Shown here piece by piece: positions 50,328 through 60,302 of a stretch of DNA of 64,000 nt (position 1 is its first letter; every line of letters begins with the position of its first letter). Source of the stretch: Streptomyces ferrugineus. Lineage in GTDB: Bacteria > Actinomycetota > Actinomycetes > Streptomycetales > Streptomycetaceae. A program made the position numbers and the translations under genes. The notes beneath the pieces are model-generated. The model did no database searches, was not told the origin of the DNA, and saw only the letters and a program-made list of their open reading frames with translations. Where the stretch lies: assembly GCF_015160855.1 (NCBI RefSeq), contig NZ_CP063373.1, positions 6,448,001 to 6,512,000 of the forward strand, given 5' to 3'.

Positions 50328-51227
50328 AGCCCGTCGGCGCAGCTCCGCACGGAACGCCGCCGGTGTCAGCTCCGTGTGCTGATGAAAGAACTTGGAGAAG
50401 TTCGCGGCATCCGGAAATCCCACCGCCGCCCCTACCCGCCCTATCGGCATGTCCGTGTGGGCGAGCAGTCTCTTCGCCTCCAGGATCACGCGCTTGTCGA
50501 TGAAGCCCTTGGGCGTCTGGCCGGTAGCGGCACGGACCGCGCGGACAAGGGTGCGGCGCGAGTAGCCGAGCTGGTCGGCGTACGCGCTGACGCTGTGGTT
50601 CGTGGCGAAGCCCTTCTCCACCGCGTCCCGGAACAGGGTGAAGGTCGTGTCGGCCCGTTGGCGGGCGGCTTCCGCCGAGCTCGCGGCGAGGTGGGCCAGG
50701 CGCAGCAGAAACGCCGTCAGCGAGTGGCGCAGCACCGCGGTGTGCAGGCTCAGGGGCAGGGTCGTGGTGTCCTCGTACTCGCGTTGGAGTTGGGCCAGTG
50801 CCGAGCGGAGCGCGGTGAGCTGGGCTGCGTCGGGGTGGAGCAGGGGTGGGAGGTCGTAGCGGTAGAGGCCGGTGGCCTCGACCGTGGCACGGGGCAGGAA
50901 GCCGGGCTGCATGGTCAGGACGGTGCCCTGGTACTCGCTGGTCCGTGAGAAGCGGTGCACCTGTCCGGGGCGGATCCACAGCAGGTCGCCGGCGCTCGCC
51001 TCGTACTCCGTGAAGTCGATCATGTGGCGTACGGGGCCCTCGCCGAAGAGCATCACGACGTGGAAGTCGATGCGGTGCACGCGCTCCAGCGGCGCGTCGG
51101 TGGCGTGCCAGGTGCGGCCCGTGCCCATCTGGCCGACCTGCATGCCGACGCCCAGGACGCTCAGATCGACCGGGAAGGGGAACGTCCGGATCGCGTCGCC
51201 GCCGCCTTCAGCCGTTGTGTCCGCCAT
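50322..51227 (-). CDS. AraC-family regulator
   Basis: Regulator of 301 residues. An N-terminal cupin-like sensor domain (about 25-140: DFHVVMLFGEGPVRHMIDFT, DLLWIRPGQVHRFSRT) precedes a C-terminal double HTH (about 200-300: VSAYADQLGYSRRTLVRAVR, ILEAKRLLAHTDMPIGRVG, FPDAANFSKFFHQHTELTP). ATG 51227 is the start. It is divergent from the tkt-tal-zwf-opcA-pgi-gnd operon, with an AT-rich repeat in between, so control of that operon is likely. The ligand is unknown. Confidence 0.88.
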   Translation of the reverse strand: MADTTAEGGGDAIRTFPFPVDLSVLGVGMQVGQMGTGRTWHATDAPLERVHRIDFHVVMLFGEGPVRHMIDFTEYEASAGDLLWIRPGQVHRFSRTSEYQGTVLTMQPGFLPRATVEATGLYRYDLPPLLHPDAAQLTALRSALAQLQREYEDTTTLPLSLHTAVLRHSLTAFLLRLAHLAASSAEAARQRADTTFTLFRDAVEKGFATNHSVSAYADQLGYSRRTLVRAVRAATGQTPKGFIDKRVILEAKRLLAHTDMPIGRVGAAVGFPDAANFSKFFHQHTELTPAAFRAELRRRAS

Positions 51228-51334
51228 GTCCGTCTCGTGTCGTCTCAGTCGTGCGGGGTTCACGCTCAGTCGTGCGCGGCGTTCGCCGTGGTGTCCCACT
51301 TTCACCACAGCCTGGCACACACCGACCTTCCCTC

Positions 51335-51359
51335 TCAAAAGTCAGACTTTTACTTTTGA
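51335..51359. promoter_or_regulatory. AT-rich inverted repeat between AraC gene and tkt operon
   Basis: TCAAAAGT (51335-51342) and ACTTTTGA (51352-51359) are a perfect inverted pair. A further ACTTTT at 51346-51351 forms a second, overlapping inverted repeat with the first arm. Such an AT-rich block is striking in this genome. It begins 46 bp before the tkt start. It is the natural AraC-protein binding site and could overlap the promoter. Confidence 0.55.
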
Positions 51360-51404
51360 ACGCGTTGGACCAGCCACTTCGCTCCGATCAAGGACTTTTT
51401 GAAG

Positions 51405-53480
51405 ATGAGCACGCAGACACCGGACAGCTTCGAATGGACCGAACTCGACCGGCGTGCCGTCGACACGGCTCGTCTGCTCGCGGCCGATGCGGTACAGCGG
51501 GTGGGCAACGGTCACCCGGGCACCGCGATGAGCCTGGCGCCGGCCGCGTACACGATCTTTCAGAAGGTGATGCGTCACGATCCCGCCGATCCCGAGTGGA
51601 CCGGTCGGGATCGTTTGGTTCTCTCCCCCGGCCACACCTCGCTGACCCTCTACACCCAGCTGTTCCTCGCCGGGTACGAGGTGGAGCTCGACGACCTCAA
51701 GTCGTTCCGGACCCATGGCTCGAAGACACCGGGTCACCCCGAGTACGGGCACACCGCGGGCGTCGAGACCACCACCGGCCCGCTCGGCCAGGGTGTCGCC
51801 AACGCCGTCGGCATGGCGATGGCCGCCCGCTACGAGCGCGGCCTGTTCGACCCGGACGCCCCCGAGGGCGAGTCCCCGTTCGACCACACCATCTGGGCGA
51901 TCGTCTCCGACGGCGACCTTCAGGAGGGCGTCTCCGCCGAGGCCTCCTCCCTCGCCGGCCACCAGAAGCTCGGCAACCTCGTCTTCCTCTACGACGACAA
52001 CCACATCTCCATCGAGGGCGACACCGCGACCGCGTTCTCCGAGGACGTGCTGAAGCGGTACGAGGCGTACGGCTGGCATGTGCAGCGGATCGAGCCCGCG
52101 CTGGGCGGCGACATCGACGTCCACGCGCTGTACGCGGCGCTCAAGGCGGCGCAGGCCGAGACCGGGCGCCCCTCGATCATCGCGATGCGCACGATCATCG
52201 CCTGGCCCGCCCCGAACGCCCAGAACACCGAGGCCTCCCACGGCTCCGCCCTCGGCGCCGACGAGATCGCCGCGACCAAGCGCCTCCTCGGCTTCGACCC
52301 CGAGCAGACCTTCGAGGTCGCCGACGAGGTCCTCGCCCACACCCGCCGCGCCCTGGACCGGGGCGCCGAGGCCCACGCCGCCTGGGACAAGCAGCTCGGC
52401 ACCTGGCGCGCCGCCGACCCCGGGCGCGCCAGGCTGTTCGACCGGATCGTCGCCGGTCAGCTGCCCGAGGGGTGGCAGGACGCGCTGCCGGTCTTCGAGG
52501 AGGGCAAGGCCCTCGCCACGCGCGCGGCCTCCGGCAAGGTGCTGCAGGCACTGGGTGCGGTGCTCCCCGAGCTGTGGGGCGGCTCCGCCGACCTCGCCGG
52601 CTCCAACAACACCACCATCGACAAGACGAGTTCGTTCCTGCCGAAGGGCAACCCGCTGCCCGGGGCCGACCCGTACGGCCGTACCGTCCACTTCGGCATC
52701 CGCGAGTTCTCGATGGCCGCCGAGATGAACGGCATCGCCCTGCACGGCAACACGCGTGTCTACGGCGGCACCTTCCTGGTGTTCTCCGACTACATGCGCA
52801 ACGCCGTGCGCATGTCCGCGCTGATGCAGCTGCCGGTGACGTACGTCTGGACGCACGACTCGATCGGCCTCGGCGAGGACGGCCCGACCCACCAGCCGGT
52901 CGAACACCTGGCCGCCCTGCGTGCCATCCCGGGCCTGAACGTCGTCCGTCCCGCCGACGCCAACGAGACCGCGATCGCCTGGGCCGAGATCCTCAGGCGG
53001 CACTCCACCGACCCGGCCCCGCACGGCCTCGCGCTCACCCGCCAGGGTGTGCCGACGTACGCGCCCAACCCGGACGCGGCGAAGGGCGGTTACGTCCTTC
53101 AGGACTCCTCCACCGAGACCCCCGAGGTCGTCCTCGTCGCCACCGGTTCCGAGGTCCAGCTCGCCGTCGCCGCGCGCGAGCGGTTGGAGGCCGAGGGGAT
53201 CGGTACCCGGGTGGTGTCCATGCCGTCCGTGGAGTGGTTCGAGCAGCAGCCGCGGGCGTACCGCGAGAGCGTGCTGCCGCCGGCCGTGAAGGCGCGGGTC
53301 GCCGTCGAGGCCGGGATCGGGCTCACCTGGTACCGGTTCGTGGGCGACGCCGGACGCATCGTCTCCCTCGAGCACTTCGGCGCCTCCGCCAACGCCGGGA
53401 CCCTGTTCGCCGAGTACGGCTTCACCGCCGACAACGTCGCCGCCGCGGCCCGGGAATCCCTGGCCGCCGCGCGTGGTTGA
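51405..53480 (+). CDS. tkt: Transketolase
   Basis: Thiamine-diphosphate enzyme of 691 residues that moves two-carbon units between pentose- and triose/hexose-phosphates. Motifs in order: [19 protein letters not shown], the ThDP/Mg site SDGDLQEG...NHISIEGDT (near 158-200), and the pyrimidine-site FAMQ-like region [15 protein letters not shown] near 430. The length is normal. ATG 51405 is preceded by AAGGAC. It starts the operon tkt-tal-zwf-opcA-pgi-gnd, which resembles the second pentose-phosphate cluster of S. coelicolor as I remember it. Confidence 0.95.
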   Translation: MSTQTPDSFEWTELDRRAVDTARLLAADAVQRVGNGHPGTAMSLAPAAYTIFQKVMRHDPADPEWTGRDRLVLSPGHTSLTLYTQLFLAGYEVELDDLKSFRTHGSKTPGHPEYGHTAGVETTTGPLGQGVANAVGMAMAARYERGLFDPDAPEGESPFDHTIWAIVSDGDLQEGVSAEASSLAGHQKLGNLVFLYDDNHISIEGDTATAFSEDVLKRYEAYGWHVQRIEPALGGDIDVHALYAALKAAQAETGRPSIIAMRTIIAWPAPNAQNTEASHGSALGADEIAATKRLLGFDPEQTFEVADEVLAHTRRALDRGAEAHAAWDKQLGTWRAADPGRARLFDRIVAGQLPEGWQDALPVFEEGKALATRAASGKVLQALGAVLPELWGGSADLAGSNNTTIDKTSSFLPKGNPLPGADPYGRTVHFGIREFSMAAEMNGIALHGNTRVYGGTFLVFSDYMRNAVRMSALMQLPVTYVWTHDSIGLGEDGPTHQPVEHLAALRAIPGLNVVRPADANETAIAWAEILRRHSTDPAPHGLALTRQGVPTYAPNPDAAKGGYVLQDSSTETPEVVLVATGSEVQLAVAARERLEAEGIGTRVVSMPSVEWFEQQPRAYRESVLPPAVKARVAVEAGIGLTWYRFVGDAGRIVSLEHFGASANAGTLFAEYGFTADNVAAAARESLAAARG

Positions 53481-53499
53481 TCCAGCCGCCAGAAAGAAG

Positions 53500-54642
53500 A
53501 TGATCACTGTGACCACCGAAGCGACCGCCACCGCGGGCACCCTCGAGCACCTCTCCGACGAGGGCGTCTCGATCTGGCTGGACGACCTGTCGCGCAAGCG
53601 GATCGAGTCGGGCAACCTCGCCGGACTCATCGCGAACAAGCACGTCGTGGGCGTCACCACCAACCCCTCCATCTTCCAGGCCGCCATCGGCTCCGGCGAG
53701 GGCTACGAGGAGCAGCTCGCCGACCTGGCGGTGCGGGGCGTCACGGTCGACGAGGCCGTGCGCATGATGACCACCGCCGACGTGCGTGCCGCCGCCGACA
53801 TCCTGCGGCCCGTGTACGACGCCACCGACGGCCGGGACGGCCGGGTCTCCATCGAGGTCAACCCGCGTCTGGCCCACGAGACGGCGGCCACGATCGCCGA
53901 GGCCCGCCAGCTCGCCTGGCTGGTCGACCGGCCCAACGTGATGATCAAGATTCCGGCGACCAGGGCCGGACTGCCCGCCATCACCGAGGTCATCGGCCAG
54001 GGCATCAGCGTCAATGTCACGCTGATCTTCTCCCTGGAGCGCTACCGCGAGGTCATGGACGCCTACCTGTCCGGTCTGGAGAAGGCCGCCGCGAAGGGCC
54101 TGGACCTGTCCGCCATCCACTCCGTGGCGTCCTTCTTCGTCTCCCGCGTCGACACCGAGATCGACAAGCGGCTGACAGCGATCGGCACGGGCGAGGCGCT
54201 CGCCCTCAAGGGCAGGGCCGCGCTCGCCAACGCCCGCCTCGCCTACGAGGCGTACGAAGAGGTCTTCGAGGGCGACCGCTGGATCGCCCTCACCGGTGCC
54301 CGCGCCAACAAGCAGCGTCCGCTGTGGGCCTCGACCGGTGTGAAGGACCCGGCCTACAAGGCCACCCTGTACGTGGACGAACTGGTCGCCCCCGGCACCG
54401 TCAACACGATGCCCGAGGCCACCCTGAACGCCACCGCCGACCAGGGCGAGATCACCGGCGACACGGTGACCGGCGGCTATGCGCAGGCCCGCGCCGACCT
54501 GGCCGCGGTGGAGACGCTCGGCATCTCCTACGACGAGGTGGTCACCCGTCTGGAGGACGAGGGCGTCGCCAAGTTCGAGGTGGCGTGGCAGGACCTGTTG
54601 AACGCCGTGAAGAAGTCGCTCAGCAGCAAGCAAGGGAGCTGA
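53500..54642 (+). CDS. tal: Transaldolase
   Basis: Schiff-base enzyme of 380 residues exchanging the dihydroxyacetone unit between sugar phosphates. The catalytic Lys is in [12 protein letters not shown], with the upstream signature [12 protein letters not shown]. The length is that of the actinobacterial type. The start ATG 53500 sits directly after AGAAAGAAG; GTG 53509 is a rival. It lies 19 bp after tkt. Confidence 0.94.
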   Translation: MITVTTEATATAGTLEHLSDEGVSIWLDDLSRKRIESGNLAGLIANKHVVGVTTNPSIFQAAIGSGEGYEEQLADLAVRGVTVDEAVRMMTTADVRAAADILRPVYDATDGRDGRVSIEVNPRLAHETAATIAEARQLAWLVDRPNVMIKIPATRAGLPAITEVIGQGISVNVTLIFSLERYREVMDAYLSGLEKAAAKGLDLSAIHSVASFFVSRVDTEIDKRLTAIGTGEALALKGRAALANARLAYEAYEEVFEGDRWIALTGARANKQRPLWASTGVKDPAYKATLYVDELVAPGTVNTMPEATLNATADQGEITGDTVTGGYAQARADLAAVETLGISYDEVVTRLEDEGVAKFEVAWQDLLNAVKKSLSSKQGS

Positions 54643-54648
54643 CGCAGC

Positions 54649-56178
54649 ATGACCTCCGACTGGGACAACCCCCTCCGCGACCCCCGGGACCGCCGTCTGC
54701 CCCGTATCGCGGGCCCGTCCGGGCTCGTCATCTTCGGCGTCACCGGCGACCTGTCCCGCAAGAAGCTGATGCCGGCCGTGTACGACCTCGCCAACCGCGG
54801 ATTGCTGCCACCGGGCTTCTCGCTCGTCGGGTTCGCCCGGCGGGACTGGGAGGACGAGGACTTCGCGCAGATCGTGCACGACTCGGTGCGTGAGCATGCC
54901 CGTACGGAGTTCCGCGAGGAGGTCTGGCAGCAGCTCTCCGAGGGCATGCGGTTCATCCCGGGCGACTTCGACGACGACACGGCGTTCGACCGGCTGCGCC
55001 GGACGGTCGAGGAGCTGGACAAGGCGCGCGGGACGAGCGGCAACTACGCCTTCTATCTCTCGGTGCCGCCGAAGTTCTTCCCGAAGGTCGTGCGGCAGCT
55101 CAAGAAGCACGGCCTGGCGGACGCCCCCGAGGGGTCCTGGCGGCGGGCGGTCATCGAGAAGCCGTTCGGGCGCGACCTGGCGAGCGCCCGGGAGCTGAAC
55201 GCGATCGTGCACGACGTGTTCGACCCGGAGCAGGTCTTCCGCATCGACCACTACCTGGGCAAGGAGACCGTCCAGAACATCCTGGCGCTGCGGTTCGCCA
55301 ACCAGATGTTCGAGCCGATCTGGAACCGGTCGTACGTCGACCATGTGCAGATCACGATGGCCGAGGACATCGGCATCGGCGGCCGGGCGGGCTACTACGA
55401 CGGCATCGGCTCAGCGCGTGACGTCATCCAGAACCACCTCCTGCAGCTGATGGCGCTCACCGCCATGGAGGAGCCGGCCGCCTTCGACGCCGGGTCGCTG
55501 CTCACCGAGAAGCTCAAGGTGCTCAAGGCGGTCAAGCTGCCGGAGGACCTGGGCGCGCACACCGTGCGCGGACAGTACGCGGCGGCCTGGCAGGGCGGCG
55601 AGAAGGTGCTCGGGTACCTCGACGAGGACGGCATCGCCCCGGACTCCAGGACCGACACGTACGCCGCCGTCAAACTGAACGTCGACAACCGGCGCTGGGC
55701 GGGCGTGCCGTTCTATCTGCGCACCGGCAAGCGGCTGGGGCGGCGGGTGACGGAGATCGCGGTCGTCTTCCAGCGGGCGCCGCACTCCCCGTTCGACTCC
55801 ACCGCCACCGAGGAGCTGGGCCAGAACGCGATCGTGATCCGCGTCCAGCCCGACGAGGGCGTCACGGTGCGGTTCGGCTCCAAGGTGCCGGGCACCTCGA
55901 TGGAGATCCGGGACGTGACGATGGACTTCGCCTACGGCGAGTCGTTCACGGAGTCCTCGCCCGAGGCGTACGAGCGGTTGATCCTGGACGTCCTCCTCGG
56001 GGACGCCAATCTGTTCCCCCGTCACCAGGAGGTGGAAGAGTCCTGGAAGATCCTCGACCCGATCGAGGACTACTGGGACACGCACGGCAGGCCGGCGCGG
56101 TACGCGTCCGGCAGCTGGGGGCCCGAGGAGGCCGACGAGATGCTCGCACGAGACGGACGGAGCTGGCGCAGGCCATGA
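54649..56178 (+). CDS. zwf: Glucose-6-phosphate 1-dehydrogenase
   Basis: First enzyme of the oxidative pentose-phosphate path, 509 residues. The nucleotide motif FGVTGDLSRKKLMPAVYDL is near residue 27, and the substrate-site signature FRIDHYLGKETVQNI near 205. The C-terminal sheet includes NVDNRRWAGVPFYLRTGKRL. It is followed by opcA, the usual companion that promotes its activity and thioredoxin-linked control. ATG 54649 lies 6 bp after tal. Confidence 0.95.
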   Translation: MTSDWDNPLRDPRDRRLPRIAGPSGLVIFGVTGDLSRKKLMPAVYDLANRGLLPPGFSLVGFARRDWEDEDFAQIVHDSVREHARTEFREEVWQQLSEGMRFIPGDFDDDTAFDRLRRTVEELDKARGTSGNYAFYLSVPPKFFPKVVRQLKKHGLADAPEGSWRRAVIEKPFGRDLASARELNAIVHDVFDPEQVFRIDHYLGKETVQNILALRFANQMFEPIWNRSYVDHVQITMAEDIGIGGRAGYYDGIGSARDVIQNHLLQLMALTAMEEPAAFDAGSLLTEKLKVLKAVKLPEDLGAHTVRGQYAAAWQGGEKVLGYLDEDGIAPDSRTDTYAAVKLNVDNRRWAGVPFYLRTGKRLGRRVTEIAVVFQRAPHSPFDSTATEELGQNAIVIRVQPDEGVTVRFGSKVPGTSMEIRDVTMDFAYGESFTESSPEAYERLILDVLLGDANLFPRHQEVEESWKILDPIEDYWDTHGRPARYASGSWGPEEADEMLARDGRSWRRP

Positions 56179-57110
56179 AGATCGACCTGACCGACACCAC
56201 TGCAAGCAAGATCAACAAGGCGCTGGTGCAGGGCCGCCACGCCATCGGCACCCCGGCCGTGGGCATGGTCCTGACGATGATCATCGTCACGGACGAGGAG
56301 AACGCGTACGACGCCATCAAGGCGGCCGAGGAAGCCTCGCACGAGCACCCCTCGCGCACCCTGGTCGTCATCAAGCGGCACGCCCGCACCCCGCGCGAGC
56401 GCACCCGCTCCCATCTCGACGCCGAGGTGCGGGTGGGCGCCGACGCCGGCACCGGCGAGACGGTCGTGCTGCGGACCTACGGCGAGGTGTCCGACCACGC
56501 CGACTCGGTGGTGCTGCCGCTGCTGCTGCCGGACGCCCCGGTCGTCGTGTGGTGGCCGGTGGACGCGCCGGAGAACCCCGCGAAGGACCCGCTGGGGGCG
56601 CTGGCGCAGCGCCGGATCACCGACCTGTACGCCACCGAGACCCCGCTGGCCGACCTTGACCTGCGGGCCCGCTCCTACGCGCCCGGCGACACCGACCTGG
56701 CCTGGACCCGGCTCACCCCCTGGCGCTCCATGCTCGCCGCGGCCCTGGACCAGGCCCGGGTGCCGATCACCTCGGCGGTCGTGGAGGCCGAGGCCGACAA
56801 CCCGGCCGCCGAGCTGCTGGCCCGCTGGCTGGAGGCCCGCCTGCACGTCACCGCCGAGCGGGTCGTCACCGCCGGACCGGTGGTCACGGGCGTGCGCCTG
56901 GGCACCGAGAACGGCGAGATCGTCATCGACCGCCCGGAGGGCCCGCTGGCCACGCTGCACCTGCCGGGCCAGCCGTCGCGCACCCTCGCGCTGAAGGTCC
57001 GCACCACCTCCGAACTCATCGCCGAGGAGCTCAGGCGCCTCGACCAGGACGAGATGTACGCCATCGCCCTGCGGGGCGAGGGCACCAAGGAGACCCCCTC
57101 TCATGTCTGA
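56175..57110 (+). CDS. opcA: Glucose-6-phosphate dehydrogenase assembly protein
   Basis: Partner protein of 311 residues needed for full glucose-6-phosphate dehydrogenase activity. Visible OpcA features are [39 protein letters not shown] and the terminal [17 protein letters not shown] 56175 overlaps the zwf stop by 4 bp; its own end overlaps pgi by 8 bp. All consistent with a stoichiometric operon. Confidence 0.93.
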   Translation: MKIDLTDTTASKINKALVQGRHAIGTPAVGMVLTMIIVTDEENAYDAIKAAEEASHEHPSRTLVVIKRHARTPRERTRSHLDAEVRVGADAGTGETVVLRTYGEVSDHADSVVLPLLLPDAPVVVWWPVDAPENPAKDPLGALAQRRITDLYATETPLADLDLRARSYAPGDTDLAWTRLTPWRSMLAAALDQARVPITSAVVEAEADNPAAELLARWLEARLHVTAERVVTAGPVVTGVRLGTENGEIVIDRPEGPLATLHLPGQPSRTLALKVRTTSELIAEELRRLDQDEMYAIALRGEGTKETPSHV

Positions 57111-58785
57111 GAACGCCCGGCTCACCCGGCGCCCCGAGTGGACCGCCCTGGAGGACCACCGCGCGGACGTGCTCCAGCGCCCGCGGCTGCGTGAGCTGTT
57201 CGCCACCGACCCCACCCGCGCCGAGCGGTACGTGGTGCGCGTGGGCGATCTGCGGATCGACTACTCCAAGCACCTGATCAACGACGAGACACTCGCCCTG
57301 CTCGCTGAACTGGCCGTCGCCACCGATGTGTTCGCACTGCGCGACGCCATGTTCCGCGGCGACAGGATCAACGTCACCGAGGACCGGTCGGTGCTGCACA
57401 CCGCGCTGCGGGCGCCGCGGGAGGCGGTGATCGAGGTGGACGGCGAGAACGTCGTGCCCGAGGTCCACGCGGTGCTGGACAAGATGAGCGCCTTCGCCGA
57501 CCGCGTCCGCTCCGGCGAGTGGACCGGCCACACCGGCCGCCGTATCCGCAATGTCGTGAACATCGGCATCGGCGGCTCCGACCTCGGTCCGGCGATGGCG
57601 TACGAGGCGCTCCGCCCCTTCACGGCACGGGACTTGACGTTCCGGTTCGTCTCCAACGTCGACGGCTCCGACCTGCACGAGGCGGTGCGTGACCTCGATC
57701 CGGCTCAGACGCTGTTCATCGTCGCGTCCAAGACGTTCACCACGATCGAGACCATCACCAACGCCACATCGGCGCGCTCCTGGCTGCTGGCCGGGCTGGG
57801 CGGCGAGGAGAAGGCGGTCGCACGGCACTTCGTCGCGCTGTCGACGAACGCCGAGAAGGTGACGGAGTTCGGGATCGACCCGGACAACATGTTCGAGTTC
57901 TGGGACTGGGTCGGCGGGCGGTACTCGTACGACTCGGCCATCGGGCTCTCGCTCATGATCGCCATCGGGCCGGACCGCTTCCGGGAGATGCTCGACGGCT
58001 TCCACACCGTCGACGAGCACTTCAGGACCGCCCCCGCCAAGGACAACGCCCCGCTGATCATGGGCCTGCTCGGCATCTGGTACAGCAACTTCCTGGGCGC
58101 CGAGTCACACGCGGTGCTGCCGTACTCGCACTACCTGTCGAAGTTCACGGCGTATCTCCAGCAGCTGGACATGGAGTCCAACGGCAAGTCGGTGGACCGC
58201 GACGGCCGGATCGTGGGCTGGACGACCGGTCCGGTGGTGTGGGGCACGCCCGGCACCAACGGGCAGCACGCCTACTACCAGCTGATCCACCAGGGCACCC
58301 GGCTGATCCCCGCCGACCTGATCGGCTTCGCCCGCCCGGCCGCCGAGCTGAGCGACGAGCTCAAGGCGCAGCACGACCTGCTGATGGCGAACCTGTTCGC
58401 CCAGGGCCAGGCGCTCGCCTTCGGCAAGACCGCGGACGAGGTGCGCGCGGAGGGCGTGCCCGAGGAGCAGGTCCCGCACCGCACCTTCCTGGGCAACCAC
58501 CCCACCACCACGATCCTCGCCCCCGAACTGACCCCGTCGGTCCTCGGCCAGCTCGTCGCGCTCTACGAGCACAAGGTCTTCGTGCAGGGCGCCGTCTGGC
58601 ACATCGATTCCTTCGACCAGTGGGGCGTGGAGCTGGGCAAGGTCCTCGCCAAGCGCGTCGAACCCGCCCTCTCCCAAGGGGCCGAGGTCCCCGGTCTCGA
58701 CCCGTCCACCGCCGCCCTCGTGGCCGCCTACCGCTCGCTCAAGAACGCATCGGACGCGCTGGGCGTCCAGGAGGAAGTGAACTGA
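57103..58785 (+). CDS. pgi: Glucose-6-phosphate isomerase
   Basis: Interconverts glucose-6-phosphate and fructose-6-phosphate; 560 residues. Signature segments are [18 protein letters not shown] near 150, the active-site loop [18 protein letters not shown] near 270, and the Glu/His sites in [16 protein letters not shown] and the C-terminal [14 protein letters not shown]. Its presence lets the operon recycle fructose-6-phosphate into the oxidative branch. Confidence 0.95.
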   Translation: MSENARLTRRPEWTALEDHRADVLQRPRLRELFATDPTRAERYVVRVGDLRIDYSKHLINDETLALLAELAVATDVFALRDAMFRGDRINVTEDRSVLHTALRAPREAVIEVDGENVVPEVHAVLDKMSAFADRVRSGEWTGHTGRRIRNVVNIGIGGSDLGPAMAYEALRPFTARDLTFRFVSNVDGSDLHEAVRDLDPAQTLFIVASKTFTTIETITNATSARSWLLAGLGGEEKAVARHFVALSTNAEKVTEFGIDPDNMFEFWDWVGGRYSYDSAIGLSLMIAIGPDRFREMLDGFHTVDEHFRTAPAKDNAPLIMGLLGIWYSNFLGAESHAVLPYSHYLSKFTAYLQQLDMESNGKSVDRDGRIVGWTTGPVVWGTPGTNGQHAYYQLIHQGTRLIPADLIGFARPAAELSDELKAQHDLLMANLFAQGQALAFGKTADEVRAEGVPEEQVPHRTFLGNHPTTTILAPELTPSVLGQLVALYEHKVFVQGAVWHIDSFDQWGVELGKVLAKRVEPALSQGAEVPGLDPSTAALVAAYRSLKNASDALGVQEEVN

Positions 58786-58786
58786 C

Positions 58787-59665
58787 ATGCAGATCGGCCT
58801 TGTTGGTCTCGGCAAGATGGGCGGCAACATGCGCGAGCGTCTGCGCAACGCCGGCCACACCGTCGTCGGCTACGACACCAACCCGGAACTGTCCGACGTG
58901 GCGAGCCTGGCCGACCTCGTTGACCGGCTCGACGCGCCGCGCACGGTCTGGGTCATGGTCCCGGCCGGCGGTCCCACCCAGCTCGTGATCGACCAGCTGG
59001 GCAGCCTGCTCAAGCCCTACGACACGGTGGTCGACGGCGGCAACTCCCGCTGGACGGACGACGAGAAGCACGCCAAGGAGCTGAGCGCGCACGGCATCGG
59101 CTTCGTCGACGCGGGCGTGTCCGGCGGCGTGTGGGGGCTGCAGAACGGCTACGCGCTGATGGTCGGCGGTGAGAAGGAGCACGTCGACCGGCTGAAGCCG
59201 ATCTTCGAGGCGCTCAAGCCGGAGGGGCCGTACGGCTATGTCCACGCGGGCAAGGTGGGCGCCGGGCACTTCGCGAAGATGGTCCACAACGGCATCGAGT
59301 ACGCCATGATGCAGGCCTACGCCGAGGGCTGGGAGCTGCTGGAGAAGGTCGACTCGGTGGACAACGTCCGCGAGGTCTTCCGCTCCTGGCAGGACGGCAC
59401 GGTCATCCGGTCCTGGCTGCTGGACCTCGCGGTGAGCGCGCTGGACGAGGACGAGCACCTGGAGAAGCTGAAGGGCTACGCACAGGACTCCGGCGAGGGC
59501 AGGTGGACCGTCGAGGCGGCCATCGACCACGCGGTGCCGCTCCCGGCGATCACCACCTCCCTCTTCGCGCGGTTCGCGTCCCGCCAGGACGACTCCCCGC
59601 AGATGAAGATGATCGCGGCGCTGCGCAACCAGTTCGGCGGCCACGCCGTCGAGTCGAAGGAGTAG
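58787..59665 (+). CDS. gnd: 6-phosphogluconate dehydrogenase, decarboxylating (short form)
   Basis: Oxidises 6-phosphogluconate to ribulose-5-phosphate; 292 residues. This is the short NAD-preferring type, not the 470-residue E. coli form. Cofactor motif: MQIGLVGLGKMGGNMRERL. Substrate motifs: DGGNSRWTDDEKHAKEL, DAGVSGGVWGLQNGYALMVGG and KMVHNGIEYAMMQAYAEG, with catalytic Lys and Asn. It begins 1 bp after the pgi stop and closes the core pathway set. Confidence 0.93.
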   Translation: MQIGLVGLGKMGGNMRERLRNAGHTVVGYDTNPELSDVASLADLVDRLDAPRTVWVMVPAGGPTQLVIDQLGSLLKPYDTVVDGGNSRWTDDEKHAKELSAHGIGFVDAGVSGGVWGLQNGYALMVGGEKEHVDRLKPIFEALKPEGPYGYVHAGKVGAGHFAKMVHNGIEYAMMQAYAEGWELLEKVDSVDNVREVFRSWQDGTVIRSWLLDLAVSALDEDEHLEKLKGYAQDSGEGRWTVEAAIDHAVPLPAITTSLFARFASRQDDSPQMKMIAALRNQFGGHAVESKE

Positions 59666-59671
59666 CCCGCC

Positions 59672-60259
59672 GTGGGGGATCTCCTTCTGGTCCGCCACGG
59701 TGAGACGGAGTGGAGCAGGTCGGGCCGGCACACCAGCCGGACCGACCTGCCCCTCACCCGGTCCGGCGAGGAACAGGCCAAGTCCCTCGCCCCGCTCCTG
59801 TCCGGCCGGACCTTCGCCCTCGCCCTGACCAGCCCCCTGCGGCGGGCGGTGCGCACCGCCGAACTGGCGGGCGTGACCGGCGCCGTACCGGACCCGGACC
59901 TGCGCGAGTGGGACTACGGCGGCTACGAGGGCGTCACCACCGCCGACATCCACCGCACCCGCCCCGACTGGTACCTGTGGACCGACGGAGCGCCGCCCGG
60001 TCCGGACGGTCACCCGGGCGAGTCGCCGGCCGAGGTGGGGGCGCGCGCCGACCGGGTGCTGACCCGGGTGGCCGCCGCACTGCCCGACGGCGATGTGATC
60101 CTCGTGGCGCACGGCCACTTCCTGCGGGTCGTGACGGCCCGCCGACTGGGGCTGGCCCCGGCGGACGGGCGGCTGTTCCAGCTGGCGACGGGTACGGTGA
60201 GCCGTCTTTCGACGGAGCACGGATGGCCCGTCGTCGCCGAATGGAACCTCCGGGCATAG
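59672..60259 (+). CDS. Histidine-phosphatase family protein (phosphoglycerate-mutase-like)
   Basis: Cytoplasmic phosphatase of 195 residues. Catalytic histidine motif LLVRHGETEWSRSG near residue 7, with the second histidine in LVAHGHFLRVV near 147. It starts with GTG 59672, 6 bp after gnd, so it is likely to be co-transcribed with the sugar-phosphate genes and may hydrolyse a sugar phosphate. Substrate within this broad family cannot be read from sequence. Confidence 0.85.
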   Translation: MGDLLLVRHGETEWSRSGRHTSRTDLPLTRSGEEQAKSLAPLLSGRTFALALTSPLRRAVRTAELAGVTGAVPDPDLREWDYGGYEGVTTADIHRTRPDWYLWTDGAPPGPDGHPGESPAEVGARADRVLTRVAAALPDGDVILVAHGHFLRVVTARRLGLAPADGRLFQLATGTVSRLSTEHGWPVVAEWNLRA

Positions 60260-60263
60260 CCGG

Positions 60264-60302
60264 TTGACATCGTGAAAACAGGCCCGCCAGAGTTGCGGCC
60301 GA
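60264..60302 (+). promoter_or_regulatory. Promoter predicting a leaderless mRNA
   Basis: TTGACA (60264-60269) and CAGAGT (60288-60293), with an 18-bp spacer, put the start point at about 60300-60302, on the ATG of the next gene. No ribosome site precedes that ATG. Leaderless transcripts are common in Streptomyces. Confidence 0.45.
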
